A program made the position numbers and the translations under genes. DNA of 64,000 bases from Lawsonibacter hominis (GTDB lineage: Bacteria; Bacillota; Clostridia; Oscillospirales; Oscillospiraceae). Positions 9,458 through 17,558 of this stretch are shown piece by piece. Where the stretch lies: the NCBI RefSeq assembly GCF_014287895.1, contig NZ_JACOPP010000002.1, positions 1 to 64,000 on the forward strand, in the 5' to 3' direction. The notes beneath the pieces were generated by a model that made no database searches, was not told the DNA's origin, and saw only the letters and a list, made by a program, of their open reading frames with translations. Numbering within the stretch: the first letter of the stretch is position 1; every line of letters begins with the position of its first letter.

Positions 9458-10282
9458 GTGAAAGGTATCTCCAAATTTATAAAGTACTTGCTCATTATTG
9501 CAATTTGCATTATGTGTTTAATTCCGTTTTATGTTTTGCTGGTGCTTGCTTTGAATTCCCCTGAACGGGTCTTTTATGAGGGCAACATTTTTGTGCCTGA
9601 TTTCTGTTGGCAGAATTTTATAGATGCATGGAGTAAATCTAAAATCGGGATGGCAATGCTCAATTCAGCTATCATTACTGCTGGCACGCTGGGGTTGACT
9701 ATCATGACGGGAGGGTTAGCCGGATATGCAATAGCACGCCACAATACGCGGTACAACAAGTTTGTATTTGGACTGTTACTGTCGTGTATGATGATTCCTG
9801 GAATAATTAACACGGTTCCGCTCTATACACTCATGCGAAAAATAAATGCAGTCAATACGCTTTGGGGAATGATTCTTGTTTGTTCTACATTAGCTTTGCC
9901 ATCGGCGGTTTTTATTTACGCAACGTTTATACGTGCGCTTCCCAAAGAATTGGATGAGGCAGCCGCGCTGGATGGCTGTACAGGTTTCTCAACCTTTTGG
10001 CGTGTGATTTTTCCTGCGATCAAGCCTGCAACCGCATCTTTCATTATACTCAATGGTTTTGGGATATGGAATAACTATGCTCAAGCGGTTTTCTTCCTTC
10101 AATCACGTTCAAAACAAAACATACCACAAGCTCTTTCGGTGTTCTTTCAACAATTTGGAGGAGCGAAGTGGCACCTCATGGCATCTACAGCCGTTATTGC
10201 TGTGATACCAGTAATCATTATTTTCTTGGTTTTTCAGAAGCAGTTTATTCAAGGACTGACAGACGGAGCGCTTAAGGGATGA
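9458..10282 (+). CDS. Sugar ABC transporter permease (MalG/UgpE type)
   Basis: This protein has 274 residues from a GTG start behind GAGGGGG. The six-helix topology and EAA motif ELDEAAALDGCTGFSTFWRV identify the MalG-like partner permease. The C-terminus QFIQGLTDGALKG is the usual tail of this family. Its stop overlaps the next ATG (ATGA), so it should be translationally coupled to the cytoplasmic GH66 gene. Together with the upstream permease and binding protein it imports the products of the secreted dextranase. Confidence 0.9.
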   Translation: MKGISKFIKYLLIIAICIMCLIPFYVLLVLALNSPERVFYEGNIFVPDFCWQNFIDAWSKSKIGMAMLNSAIITAGTLGLTIMTGGLAGYAIARHNTRYNKFVFGLLLSCMMIPGIINTVPLYTLMRKINAVNTLWGMILVCSTLALPSAVFIYATFIRALPKELDEAAALDGCTGFSTFWRVIFPAIKPATASFIILNGFGIWNNYAQAVFFLQSRSKQNIPQALSVFFQQFGGAKWHLMASTAVIAVIPVIIIFLVFQKQFIQGLTDGALKG

Positions 10283-11913
10283 ATAAAAAGTTTGATCTTT
10301 ACCCGACCAGGGGCAGCTTTGAGCCAGGCATGCCAATTGCCTTTCGCATCCAAAACCTCGGAAGCGCAACTAATGTAGTGTTACACGTTTCTTCCATTGA
10401 CGGCTTGACCTTCGAGTGCTCTGCTGCCATTGAAGAAGGCATGCCCATTGTTACAATTTCTGAACACCGCTTTGGCCCGGGTGGGTATGGTGTGAAGGCG
10501 CAGTTTTGCATCAACGGTGTGACGTTAGCCACCTGTTTTACAGCATTTGATGTTGCCCCTGCCGGTAAGGTAATTCGGTATGGCTTCCTTTGTGACTTTA
10601 CTCCAGAGAATGGGCAAGATACAGATATTGAGGCCATGGCCCGTATGCATATCAATGCGGTTCAATTTTATGACTGGTCGTATCGCCATGATGATTTCGT
10701 TTCGCCTACACCGGACTATACCGATATGATGGGCAAGCACAATAATTTGACTATCATCCGTAAGAAAATACAGCAATGCCGGTCGCATGGTATGCTGACC
10801 CTTGCATATGGTGCGGTTTATGCCGCTTCCGAAGCCTATCAAAAGCGACATCCCGATCAGAGCTTGTACAACGGCGCAGGAGAGCCGATTTGCTTTATCA
10901 ATACATTTTACATTATGAACTTAGAGCGGGAAGCAGGTTGGCATAACCATATTTTGGAGCAATATCAACATGCGATAAACGATGTCGGATTTGATGGAAT
11001 CCATATGGACACATATGGCGCGCCTAAATTTGCCTTTGATAGCCAAGGCCGTGCTATATATCTTTGTGACGAATTCCCGAAGCTGATTGAAAGCGCACAT
11101 CTAATCTCAACAGAGTCACGGAAGACGCCTTTTCTAATGTTCAACAATGTGGGGGGGTGGCCTGCATCACGTACAATGCTCACCAGTCAGCAAGCTGTCT
11201 ATATCGAAGTATGGCCTCCTTGCACCCGCTACCGGCATCTGGGGGCCTTGATCTCAGAAGCTCGAAACAGCCGAAAACCAGTTGTTTTAGCAGCATACCC
11301 AGCACCTTTTCGTACGGACGCCCCGGAACGAGCCTTGGAATGCCAATTGTTTCTCTCGTTTGTAATTGGAATGTATGGCGCAACCCAGCTCTTTTTTGGC
11401 GAGGAAAATGCAGTAATAACGCAAGGATACTATGTTGACTATACTAAGCTAAATGATGAGCAGTTGGAATGGATACGCGTCTACCAGGATTTTTTTGTAC
11501 AGTATGAAACACTCTTAATGGATGACACAATGGAAGATGTCAGCATGACGCACCAAGGCTGGGATAATCACGAATATGCTTTTTCTCCAGAAGGAAGTGC
11601 TGACGGCGAAGACGGAAAGATATGGTTTCACCTCCGCCAGAATCGCAAAAGAAAAGCAATTTACATCGTTAATTTACTTAACAACAATTCCCTTTGGAAT
11701 GAGGGGAAAATTAAGCCCTGCAAAATGGAAACTGTGACCATGCAGGTTCAAGTTATGAGCAAACCAAACGATGTTTGGTTTGCCTCTCCAGATCAAGTGC
11801 ACGGACAGCGCAGACATCTGCCCTATCAACTTTTAAAGACGGAACAGGGTTTAGCGGTATGTGCAGAAGTTCAAGTGCTTCGATGCGGCGTTATTGTCGT
11901 TGAAGGAGGATAA
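10279..11913 (+). CDS. Cytoplasmic GH66-family glycoside hydrolase (dextranase/CITase-like)
   Basis: This 544-residue protein has no signal peptide. It follows the GH66 core order: N-terminal beta-sandwich about 1-95; barrel from IRYGFLCDFTPEN; NAVQFYDWSYRHDDFV (compare NVVQYYDWMWRHEKVV in the secreted enzyme); GFDGIHMDTYG (Asp244, candidate nucleophile); YIEVWPP (Glu310, candidate acid/base). It lacks the CBM35 insertion, the second CBM and the GH15 half of the first gene. Being inside the cell after an importer, it probably acts on imported isomaltooligosaccharides or cyclic isomaltooligosaccharides rather than on polymer. ATGA overlap with the permease places it in the transport operon. 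Family assignment is strong, substrate inferred. Confidence 0.85.
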   Translation: MNKKFDLYPTRGSFEPGMPIAFRIQNLGSATNVVLHVSSIDGLTFECSAAIEEGMPIVTISEHRFGPGGYGVKAQFCINGVTLATCFTAFDVAPAGKVIRYGFLCDFTPENGQDTDIEAMARMHINAVQFYDWSYRHDDFVSPTPDYTDMMGKHNNLTIIRKKIQQCRSHGMLTLAYGAVYAASEAYQKRHPDQSLYNGAGEPICFINTFYIMNLEREAGWHNHILEQYQHAINDVGFDGIHMDTYGAPKFAFDSQGRAIYLCDEFPKLIESAHLISTESRKTPFLMFNNVGGWPASRTMLTSQQAVYIEVWPPCTRYRHLGALISEARNSRKPVVLAAYPAPFRTDAPERALECQLFLSFVIGMYGATQLFFGEENAVITQGYYVDYTKLNDEQLEWIRVYQDFFVQYETLLMDDTMEDVSMTHQGWDNHEYAFSPEGSADGEDGKIWFHLRQNRKRKAIYIVNLLNNNSLWNEGKIKPCKMETVTMQVQVMSKPNDVWFASPDQVHGQRRHLPYQLLKTEQGLAVCAEVQVLRCGVIVVEGG

Positions 11914-11918
11914 ATCAG

Positions 11919-13538
11919 GTGAATCAATGGTGGAAAGAACGCGTTTTCTATCAAATCTATCCCCGCAGCTTTCAGGACTCCAACGGGGACGGTATCGGCG
12001 ATCTGAGAGGAATTATCCGGCGGCTGGATTATCTGAAGTGGCTGGGCATCGGTGCGGTGTGGCTCTGCCCGATTTACGACTCGCCCAACGCCGATATGGG
12101 CTATGATATCCGGGACTATGAGAAGATTATGGAAGAATTCGGCACCATGGAGGACTTTGACGCGCTGCTGGAGGGCCTTCACCGGCGGGATATCAAGCTG
12201 ATTATGGACCTGGTGGTAAACCACTCCTCCGACGAGCATAAATGGTTCATTGAGTCCCGGAAGGACAAGACGAATCCCTATCGGGATTACTACATCTGGC
12301 GGGATGGGAAAGACGGAAGGGAGCCAAACAACTGGGCGTCCTTTTTCGCCCCCTCCGCCTGGAGCTATGACGAGCAGACCGACCAGTGGTATCTCCACCT
12401 CTTTTCCGAAAAGCAGCCCGATTTGAACTGGGAAAACGAAAATATGCGGCGGGATGTCTTCCATATGATGAACCGCTGGTTTGATAAGGGCGTGGACGGG
12501 TTCCGCATGGATGTGATCAGTATCATCGCCAAGCATCCGGCCCTGCCCGACGGCCCGGGTGACGGATATGTGTTCACCCCGGAGTATTTCGCCTTCCAGC
12601 CCAAGCTCCACGAATACCTGCGGGAGATGCGCCAAGCGTGCTTGGATGGGCGGGAGTGCATGTGCGTGGGGGAGACCAGCTTTGTGAATACTCGCAACGC
12701 CAACTCTGTGGTGGGCGATGCCCGGGAACTGGACCTTCTCTTCCAGTTCGACATTATGGATATGGACGGCGCGGGCAGCAAGTGGGACGCTATCCCCTTC
12801 GACCTGATGAAATTTAAAGAGATCATCTCCGCGTGGCAGCAGGCCATTGACTGGAATACCCTGTTCTGGGGCAATCACGACCAGCCCCGGATCGTGTCCC
12901 GCTTTGGCTCCACGGAGAGCGAAGAGCTGCGAGTCCACAGCGCCAAGATGCTGGCCGTGGCCATGTATCTGCTGCGGGGCACGCCGTTTTTGTACCAGGG
13001 CGAGGAGATCGGCATGACAAACATGCCCTTTGAACGGGTAGAACAGCTCCGGGACATTGAGAGCCTGAGCCTGCTGAAGGAAGCGGAGAAGGCCGGCCGT
13101 ACAGCCTGGGCTTGGAACGGCATCCGGAAGAAGGGCCGGGACAACGCCCGCACCCCCATGCAGTGGGACGGCACGGCCAACGCCGGTTTCACCGCCGGAG
13201 TGCCGTGGATCGAGGTAAATCCCAACTATCCCGGCATCAACGTGGAAGGCGCCATGGAGGATGAAGGGTCGATCCTTCACCTCTACCGAAAATTGATCGC
13301 TCTGCGAAACGCCAGCGAGATTCTGAAATGGGGGGATTTCCAGCTCCTTTTGCCGGAGCATCCGCAGCTTTTCGCATATCAACGAACCTATGAAGGCAAA
13401 ACCATCTCTATCTGGTGTAATTTCGGTACAGAGGATGTAGCTTTATCCAAAGAAGGGCTTGGAGAAATTCTCCTTTCAGAAGGGGCCTCCCAAAATGTCC
13501 TCTCTCCATATGGCTTTATTGTTGCGACAGATCTATAA
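11919..13538 (+). CDS. GH13 oligo-1,6-glucosidase / alpha-glucosidase
   Basis: This 539-residue cytoplasmic enzyme releases glucose from the non-reducing end of isomaltooligosaccharides. It starts at GTG behind GAAGGAGG, 5 bp after the GH66 gene. Conserved regions are visible: VFYQIYPRSFQDSNGDGIGD; DLVVNHSSDEH; GFRMDVIS with nucleophile Asp198; VGET with acid/base Glu252; NHDQPR with Asp321; and QPDLNWEN, the subfamily-31-type region V. Val199 directly after the nucleophile is the residue associated with alpha-1,6 over alpha-1,4 preference. Length is normal for the family. Codon use is GC-rich like the backbone and unlike the five genes before it, so it may have been the resident gene beside which the others arrived. 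Confidence 0.92.
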   Translation: MNQWWKERVFYQIYPRSFQDSNGDGIGDLRGIIRRLDYLKWLGIGAVWLCPIYDSPNADMGYDIRDYEKIMEEFGTMEDFDALLEGLHRRDIKLIMDLVVNHSSDEHKWFIESRKDKTNPYRDYYIWRDGKDGREPNNWASFFAPSAWSYDEQTDQWYLHLFSEKQPDLNWENENMRRDVFHMMNRWFDKGVDGFRMDVISIIAKHPALPDGPGDGYVFTPEYFAFQPKLHEYLREMRQACLDGRECMCVGETSFVNTRNANSVVGDARELDLLFQFDIMDMDGAGSKWDAIPFDLMKFKEIISAWQQAIDWNTLFWGNHDQPRIVSRFGSTESEELRVHSAKMLAVAMYLLRGTPFLYQGEEIGMTNMPFERVEQLRDIESLSLLKEAEKAGRTAWAWNGIRKKGRDNARTPMQWDGTANAGFTAGVPWIEVNPNYPGINVEGAMEDEGSILHLYRKLIALRNASEILKWGDFQLLLPEHPQLFAYQRTYEGKTISIWCNFGTEDVALSKEGLGEILLSEGASQNVLSPYGFIVATDL

Positions 13539-13605
13539 CATATAGGGGTTTTTCCCTTTTTATAAAAAATGAGGCAGATAGGCGCTGCTCCATTTCTATA
13601 CTTAG

Positions 13606-13765
13606 GGCAACACCGCACAATTCCCCACGCACGTCTTGGCGGCCAATTTGCCCCACAAATGCGTTGCAAAACTTTGCAATACACAAAGTATTCCTGCGGT
13701 TTTGCGCCTTTTTGCGGCACAAATTTTCGCGCCAATCCGCACGCGTTGAATTACGCGGCAATGCC
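13606..13765 (+). mobile_element. 160-bp MITE-like repeat, copy A
   Basis: This stretch is nearly identical, in inverted orientation, to 28437-28596; both are exactly 160 bp and I count only about ten differences by eye. The ends are imperfect terminal inverted repeats, GGCAACACCGC and the complement of GCGGCAATGCC. Flanks are TTAG on the left and TTAA on the right, suggestive of a TTA-type target. It contains no gene; the short open frames crossing it are not conserved proteins. The 319-bp gap 13539-13857 otherwise shows only an A/T-rich stretch after the GH13 gene. Confidence 0.8.
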
Positions 13766-13857
13766 TTAAATATACGATACAAATGCAACAAAAAAGTGAC
13801 TCAAGCCAGGGAAACTCCCACAATGGTGTTTGCGGACAACCAGAAAGGAGCCTGGAC

Positions 13858-14646
13858 GTGAGCCACTACAGGCATCTTAGCATAGAAGAACGAGAAAAGC
13901 GATCCCTGATAAAGGGGGAGGGGCGGAGCCTTCGGAGGATCGCCCAGGAAATGGGCCGGGCTTCAGCAACGCTCAGCCGGGAGCGGTCAAGAAACAAGCC
14001 GAGAAGCAACCGTACAGTCCGTCAAAAGCGCAGCGTTGCTACGGGAAGAGGCGCCTTCTCTGCGGGCAAAAGCATATTCTGTGCGCGCCCGAGAAGCGGG
14101 AGCACATCCGCAGGCTGTTTCCGGAGGCACACTGGCCTCCTGATGAGATATCGAATCGGCTCAAGCAGGAGAAGACTCCGCTGCAGCGCAGCTATGCGTC
14201 CATCTGCCGCGCCGTCCACGCCGGACTGTTTGAGGAAAACAAACGAGCAGCCAGCCGGAGCAGAAAGAGGAAGCTGCCTTTTGTCCGTGGTAGACCGCAA
14301 GTCCTGATTTACGCCGGCCGCAAAGCTGCCTGACAGGTCGGCCCGGTCCGCCCGTGACACGATGATCCTTCTGCTCAGCCGCCTGACGCCGGATCGGGTA
14401 AAAAGCATCACGCCGGACCGCGGGTCTGGATTCGCGCTGTACCGGGAGTTCTCCGCGGCAGCCGGAACGGTTCCCCTTTATTTTGCGGACCCGCACGCCC
14501 CCTGGCAGTGCGGCGCGAACGAGAACACCAGCGGCCGCATCAGAAAATGCCTGCCCAAGGGATCCGATATGGGCCCGGCTTCAGACAAGCAGATCGACAG
14601 CATTATTGCCTTACTGAACCTCCGTGCGCAAAAATGCCTTGCCTGA
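13858..14646 (+). pseudogene. IS30-family transposase, frameshifted and internally deleted
   Basis: A GTG start behind AGAAAGGAG opens SHYRHLSIEEREKRSLIKGE, the classic N-terminus of IS30 transposases with its helix-turn-helix. After about 50 residues the homology moves to another frame (YSPSKAQRCYGKRRLLCGQK to KRKLPFVRGRPQVL, about 14010-14310). It is then interrupted, and the C-terminal DDE part (ITPDRGSGFALYREF, YFADPHAPWQCGANENTSGR) appears in a third frame ending at 14646. At least two frameshifts and a deletion of the middle of the catalytic core make this a dead gene. It lies just downstream of MITE copy A, marking the right edge of the dextran locus. Confidence 0.85.
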
Positions 14647-14725
14647 CGCTCCCCCTTTGCAGTCTTTTGGGGCCTGCTGCTACACTTGACTTGACAATTC
14701 ACCTTTGGCGTTTTGCGAGGCGCCG

Positions 14726-15217
14726 TTACAGAAGCCTGCACTCCATGTCATGCCACACGGCGCCACCATGTACGGACCGGGAAATTCCGTGTTCCATAAA
14801 GCCGAAGCGCTGGTAATAGTGGATCAGGTGGTCCTTGCAGGTGAGCACCACACGCTCCAATCCGCGTTGGCGGGCGGTCTCCAGACAGGAGTTCAGGAGG
14901 GCGGCCGCCAAGCCCTTGCACCGAAAGTCGGGGGACACGGCCAAACTGAGAATAGCCAGAGTCTTCCCATCGGGATGAGAATTTCCAGGCTCAAAAATGT
15001 CATCCTCAATAAATGCTTTCCGTGTGGTCAACCCATTCAAAAAGCCCACAGGCACGCCATCCAGCATGCCCACCAGAAACCACTCCGCAAGATCGGATAT
15101 GCGGTATGCAAGCGTAGCGCAGGAGGCCGCCTCTGCTGGCGGAAAGCTGTCCGTTTCGATCTTCATCAGGGGATCCAAGTCTCCGGGTTCGGCGTGACGG
15201 ATAGAAAGCTCGTTCAT
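14726..15217 (-). CDS. GNAT-family N-acetyltransferase
   Basis: This protein of 163 residues has the complete GNAT core: N-terminal IRHAEPGDLDPLMKIE, central LAILSLAVSPDFRCKGLAAALL (motif A, acetyl-CoA pyrophosphate loop RCKGLA) and C-terminal HYYQRFGFMEHG (motif B). AAGGAGCACGCTGCT precedes the ATG. The overall pattern resembles arylalkylamine-type GNATs, but the acceptor cannot be deduced. It lies 39 bp downstream of the lysE-like gene on the same strand and may be co-transcribed with it. Confidence 0.85.
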   Translation of the reverse strand: MNELSIRHAEPGDLDPLMKIETDSFPPAEAASCATLAYRISDLAEWFLVGMLDGVPVGFLNGLTTRKAFIEDDIFEPGNSHPDGKTLAILSLAVSPDFRCKGLAAALLNSCLETARQRGLERVVLTCKDHLIHYYQRFGFMEHGISRSVHGGAVWHDMECRLL

Positions 15218-15256
15218 ATAGCAGCGTGCTCCTTTCCATATGTATGTTACAACACG

Positions 15257-15868
15257 TTACAGAATCAGCTGGAAAAAACGCAGGATCAGCTTGAGACCGT
15301 AGAAAGTGATGATACAGCCGCACACGATGTTGATGACGCGCAGGATCTTATCGTTGAACCGGGCGGAGAAGCAGGAAATGAGGATAGTGACGCCGAAGAA
15401 CCACAGAAAGGAAGCGGTGGAGGAGCCCAGGATCAGCTGGGAGCTGACCGCGCCGGGATTGCCCGCCCGGAAGCCGCCGAAGAGCATGGTGCCGTCGATC
15501 AGGGCCTGCGGGTTAAACCAGGTGACCACGCAGGCCTTGGCGGCCACCCGCGGCAGCGGGACGTTCACCTCTACCGTCTGATCCATGGTGGGCTTGTCAC
15601 GCAGCAGGCCGACGCCGATCCACACCACGGTGGCTCCGCCCGCCAGCAGGATGATAAGCTGCAGCCAGGTAAAGCGCTCCATCAGCGCGCCGATGCCGAA
15701 AAAGCAGGCCAGCGCCAGAGTCACATCAAAAAACACCACGATCAGGGCGGTGAGCAAGGCCCGCCGTCGGGGCTGGGTCAGGGCGGAGTTGATGACAAAC
15801 AGATTCTGCATCCCAATGGGGGCCACGTAGGCCAGTCCGATGGCCAGGCCCTGGAGATAAGGCGGCAT
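15257..15868 (-). CDS. LysE-family amino-acid exporter
   Basis: I start this at the ATG at 15868 (AGGAGGAATCG upstream), giving 203 residues; the open frame extends further but runs antisense to the divergent regulator. The N-terminus GLAIGLAYVAPIGMQNLFVI carries the LysE-family PxGxQN-type motif, and the protein has about six hydrophobic helices, as expected for LysE/ArgO exporters of basic amino acids. The DUF-free 200-residue length is typical. It is divergent from an HxlR regulator with shared operator-like palindromes, so that regulator probably controls it. Confidence 0.9.
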   Translation of the reverse strand: MPPYLQGLAIGLAYVAPIGMQNLFVINSALTQPRRRALLTALIVVFFDVTLALACFFGIGALMERFTWLQLIILLAGGATVVWIGVGLLRDKPTMDQTVEVNVPLPRVAAKACVVTWFNPQALIDGTMLFGGFRAGNPGAVSSQLILGSSTASFLWFFGVTILISCFSARFNDKILRVINIVCGCIITFYGLKLILRFFQLIL

Positions 15869-15906
15869 GACGATTCCTCCTGAAAAAGACTTTTCTTTTT
15901 TCTTGC

Positions 15907-15971
15907 TACCTGGTATGATTATAGTACCGACAGGTGATTCTGACAAGAACGCAGAAATTCCGTACCAGGTA
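15907..15971. promoter_or_regulatory. Twin TACC-W-GGTA palindromes in the lysE/hxlR intergenic region
   Basis: TACCTGGTA at 15907-15915 and TACCAGGTA at 15963-15971 are the same perfect 9-bp palindrome read from opposite strands, 56 bp apart centre to centre. The first lies just upstream of the lysE-like gene; the second abuts the AAGGAGG ribosome site of the HxlR gene (15971-15977). They are good candidates for HxlR binding sites, one per gene, the second implying autorepression. Confidence 0.6.
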
Positions 15972-15985
15972 AGGAGGAACTGACC

Positions 15986-16312
15986 TTGGAGCCGACCCAT
16001 GAGAATTGTCCCTGTATGGATGCCTGCCCCCTGAACCGGGCCTTGGAGCTCATTGGGGGGAAATGGAAGATGCAGATCCTCTGCTCGCTCCACAACAACG
16101 GACCTACGCGCTATAACCGTCTGAAAAAGAGCCTGGACGGCGTGTCCAATACCGTATTGGCCAACGCCTTGCGGGAGCTGGAAAGCGACGGGCTCATTCT
16201 TCGCCGGGAGTATCTTGAAGTGCCTGTGCGGGTGGAGTACCAGGCCACGCGCCGCTGTGAGCAGCTGATCCCCATCCTGGATGCGCTGGGGAATTGGAGC
16301 ATCGCGCTGTAG
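15986..16312 (+). CDS. HxlR-family winged-helix transcriptional regulator
   Basis: This protein of 108 residues starts at TTG, 8 bp after AAGGAGG. The HxlR signature is complete: CPLNRALELIGGKWKMQILCSL, RYNRLKKSLDGVSNTVLANALRELESDGLI (recognition helix and wing) and the hydrophobic C-terminal helix. The N-terminus holds Cys8, Cys10 and Cys14 (CPCMDAC). A conserved Cys of this kind is the redox sensor in YodB/HypR relatives, so thiol or redox control is possible here. Divergent from lysE and followed by a strong hairpin. Confidence 0.92.
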   Translation: MEPTHENCPCMDACPLNRALELIGGKWKMQILCSLHNNGPTRYNRLKKSLDGVSNTVLANALRELESDGLILRREYLEVPVRVEYQATRRCEQLIPILDALGNWSIAL

Positions 16313-16344
16313 CGGGCGTCCGCCCTGCGCCGGATCGGACCGAA

Positions 16345-16381
16345 GCTGACCGCCGCAGGCTTTTAGCCTGCGGCGGTCAGC
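16345..16381 (+). terminator. Hairpin downstream of the HxlR gene
   Basis: A 17-bp perfect dyad, GCTGACCGCCGCAGGCT (16345-16361) with AGCCTGCGGCGGTCAGC (16365-16381), has a 3-nt loop and no U-tract. It probably ends the HxlR transcript. The rest of the 323-bp gap to 16635 shows no gene; a CGGGGCATGCCCCG palindrome is present near 16409. Confidence 0.6.
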
Positions 16382-16635
16382 GGTCTCAGGGCGCCGCGGG
16401 CTTTGTATGCGGGGCATGCCCCGGGGGAAACGGTATGGGCGCGTATCTTTCGTATTGCCAACACGTTCGCTTTTCCGTATCATAGAAAATAACGCAAAGA
16501 GCTATCTGACTATTGGCAAGAGTGGGTGACGGTGCTATTCCATAAAAGGCGGGAAAAGGGCAAAAGGATTCAGATTCAAGCAATATGATAGGGATATCGA
16601 AGACGTTGATGAATCCGGATTTGGAGAAAACAAAA

Positions 16636-17121
16636 ATGGGAGCGATCAAGCTCTATACCGACCGATTGGTTATCAGGCCATTTTGTGAACAGGATGCCGA
16701 AGCATATTTCCAGCTCTTTGCACATCCTAAAGTACATTGTTTTGTTGGCGAAAAGCTGGATAGTATTGAAGAAGCGGGCGATGAGATCCAAAAGAAACAG
16801 AGTCAAAAGGATGATTCGGAACTGGCGGTATGTTTGAAGGAAACAGATGCATTTATAGGTACCGTGTTTGGCCGGCGGGAAAAGGATGCCTTCAGCGTGT
16901 GCTGGAATTTCCGTTCTGATTACTGCGGGCCGGGTTATGCTTATGAGGCTGCAAAAGCAGATATGGATTTCCTGTTCAAACAAATGCATGCCCGGCGCAT
17001 CGATGCTTATGTTGAAGACTATCATACAAGTTCTCAGCGGCTTTGCCGAAAATTGGGCATGCGTCAAGAGGGAATATTTAAAGAATACATTTCTTTATCT
17101 GCCGCAGGCAGAAACGAGTGA
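16636..17121 (+). CDS. GNAT-family N-acetyltransferase (RimJ/RimL-like), possibly 3'-altered
   Basis: Start chosen at ATG 16636 with TTGGAG 10 bp upstream; an earlier in-frame ATG at 16585 has no ribosome site. About 161 residues: LYTDRLVIRPFCEQDAEAYF, a GYAYEAAKADMDFLFKQM acetyl-CoA block and SQRLCRKLGMRQEGIFKEYI. This is the RimJ-like layout seen in ribosomal-protein and antibiotic GNATs. Family members usually continue with one or two more beta strands after FKEYI, whereas here the frame ends after SLSAAGRNE, so a 3' frameshift is possible. It is AT-richer than its neighbours, suggesting recent acquisition. Confidence 0.7.
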   Translation: MGAIKLYTDRLVIRPFCEQDAEAYFQLFAHPKVHCFVGEKLDSIEEAGDEIQKKQSQKDDSELAVCLKETDAFIGTVFGRREKDAFSVCWNFRSDYCGPGYAYEAAKADMDFLFKQMHARRIDAYVEDYHTSSQRLCRKLGMRQEGIFKEYISLSAAGRNE

Positions 17122-17256
17122 TTTTTACGGAAAGGGTACCCTTTTCCAATGCCTGCTCCGGAACTTTTTACACACATTTTTGCGCTTTGATTCTTCGGAA
17201 CATTTCATTAGGTGTGCTACTGTTTCCTTTGCTTTTCGCAATCGCCCATATTTTGT

Positions 17257-17511
17257 ATGGAAGCGGTTTTAGTGGAGGAGCGGGAGAGCGTTTTTGCAGG
17301 GGAAACGCGGCGATTTGCCGCCCGCCTGGCGGGCGAGGGAGAAAAGCAGATGTTCGCCTGCGTATGCGGCTACCGGGAGAAGCGTTCTGACTTCAAGAAG
17401 CGCCGGGAGAACCGGTCCGCGGGCAAGAAAGCCGTACGCCGCTACCTGGAGCAGCAGGGACGGCAGGAGGAGCGCGGCAGCTCCGCCATGGCCGGACAGC
17501 TGAAAAAGTGA
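17257..17511 (+). pseudogene. Orphan C-terminal remnant of DNA topoisomerase III
   Basis: The open frame carries MFACVCGYREKRSDFKKRRE followed by a Lys/Arg-rich AVRRYLEQQ tail. This matches the very C-terminus of Bacillota TopB proteins, which end in a zinc-ribbon-like CGYREK block and a basic tail. The more than 600 upstream residues with the Toprim and type IA domains are absent. The preceding DNA (17122-17256) is AT-rich and unrelated. It is probably the scar of a recombination with a mobile element (conjugative elements often carry topB-like genes). It could still be translated as a short basic protein, overlapping the next gene by a few bases if that uses its upstream GTG. Confidence 0.55.
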
Positions 17512-17558
17512 ATGGAGCAAAGCGGACAATAGCGGACGGAAGGGGGACGGCGTGGGAA

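Noticed and set aside
11871..13382. 503-codon open frame on the minus strand opposite the GH13 gene
   Set aside because: Mirror frame caused by GC-rich codon use of the real gene; low-complexity His/Gly/Val-rich translation, no family motif, no ribosome site.
13569..13861. Short open frames across the 160-bp repeat (for example 66 codons, plus strand)
   Set aside because: Similarity to a frame at 28181-28543 comes only from the DNA repeat itself; no start signal and no protein-level constraint visible.
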